Shown here: positions 63,189-64,000 of the stretch, in pieces
Layout: every line of letters begins with the position of its first letter
How positions within the stretch are numbered: the stretch's first letter is position 1
Made by a program: the position numbers and the translations under genes
Assembly (NCBI GenBank): GCA_013399875.1
Contig: VXAZ01008128.1
Span: forward strand, 186,001 to 250,000
From: Gymnorhina tibicen
Taxonomy: Eukaryota > Chordata > Aves > Passeriformes > Artamidae
DNA: 64,000 nt
Direction: 5' to 3'
The notes under the pieces: generated by a model
What the model saw: only the letters and a program-made list of their open reading frames with translations
What the model was told of the DNA's origin: nothing
The model's database searches: none

Positions 63189-64000
63189 TTATTTCCAGAG
63201 TTAGATTAGTTGGATCAGTTTCTCTTGTCAGTGTCACTGCCTTGGAGATGTGATAAATGTACATACAAAAGATACAGAAGGTGTTGAATATATGAGCCTG
63301 TAATGTCCTGGGCCTCAGGGCTGGATCAGGAAGATTCTGTGTCCCTTCCCCTTGCAGGGAGCAGTTTGACCAGGAAGGAAAAAAGGATGACTTTCCTCAC
63401 AAAGGTAAAGGACCTAATGGAGATGAGTTGGGCACTGTACTAGGAGGACAAAACTGAAATATTTGAACTTTTTTTTTCCCTACTGAGCAAGTCCCACTGT
63501 CCAGTTATAGCCTGTCAGAGGGGATCCATGTCCTCAGCATCCTCCTTGGAGACTGCAGTCTCGAGGTACTTGGCTACTGGACAGATACCTTGGATGACAT
63601 TTCCCTCCTTTGGTTATAGAAATCTAAGACAGCACCAATAAATATTGCAAGAGGCAGTGGAACTAACACTGTCGTTTTCCAATCACTTTAAAGATACGTT
63701 GCTGTTGAAAGAACTTGTCATACTCTTCCCTTTTTGTCTCTGGCTTTGTTTCTGGCTCTGTGACACTGGAGGTGTTTGTATTCATCAACAAGGGCCCAGG
63801 AACCTTTTAGGATCAAAATCATTGTGATTGCATGAGATACAGTCTTGGTGTTGGGAGGACAGAGCGGCCTCTTTTTACAGAAGCAGTGCAAATTTCTGCC
63901 AGGTTAGTGTGTGGAAGTATGGCAATACACGGTCCTGCTTGAGTCCTCATTTGAGGGTTATTGGAGGTTTATATTCATTTATTCATTGCTATCTGTCAGC
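63189..64000. other. Terminal intergenic DNA
   Basis: About 800 bp to the window edge. No exon, RNA gene or repeat is recognised. Confidence 0.4.

Overview
This is a 64 kb piece of vertebrate nuclear DNA, almost certainly from a bird and probably a songbird. The bird call rests on three CR1 LINE fragments and two families of endogenous-retrovirus solo LTRs of avian type. It also rests on compact introns and on the gene order CCNG1 - NUDCD2 - HMMR - MAT2B, which matches a conserved vertebrate block (human 5q34; chicken chromosome 13 from memory). The passerine call is an impression from the LTR families and was not tested.

Layout. Positions 1 to about 22,300 hold no gene I can recognise; they are AT-rich intergenic DNA with three solo LTRs (5244-5855, 7439-8031, 19624-20226). 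A CpG island at about 22,300-23,450 carries the CCNG1 promoter. CCNG1 (cyclin G1) runs rightward, with five coding exons encoding 295 residues (23221-26042). NUDCD2 runs leftward in four exons encoding 157 residues (33343 down to 29487) and meets CCNG1 tail to tail. NUDCD2 and HMMR are head to head, with only 323 bp between their start codons. HMMR (RHAMM) runs rightward in 17 coding exons encoding 699 residues (33667-45366). A 1.1 kb solo LTR lies just after it (46670-47805). MAT2B starts in a CpG island at about 50,800-51,600, which is interrupted by a 105-base assembly gap. Its exons 2-7 (54223-60940) are complete, while exon 1 is hidden or unrecognised. Another solo LTR follows at 62527-63183.

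Function. Two of the genes are tied to cell-cycle and p53 control, and the sequence shows matching elements. A near-perfect 20-bp p53 element sits in CCNG1 intron 1. The NUDCD2/HMMR promoter carries two inverted CCAAT boxes 33 bp apart, followed by a CHR motif, the usual layout of G2/M genes under NF-Y and DREAM/MMB. MAT2B is the regulatory subunit of methionine adenosyltransferase II, and NUDCD2 is a CS-domain co-chaperone-like protein.

I found no new multi-gene system. The most unusual observation is the solo LTR upstream of CCNG1. Its 6-bp target-site duplication leaves a splice-acceptor-like AG on its left and a perfect donor sequence on its right, so the whole LTR is placed to be taken up as an exon. 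Exon coordinates were read by eye from splice sites and reading-frame continuity; the phases close exactly in all four genes.
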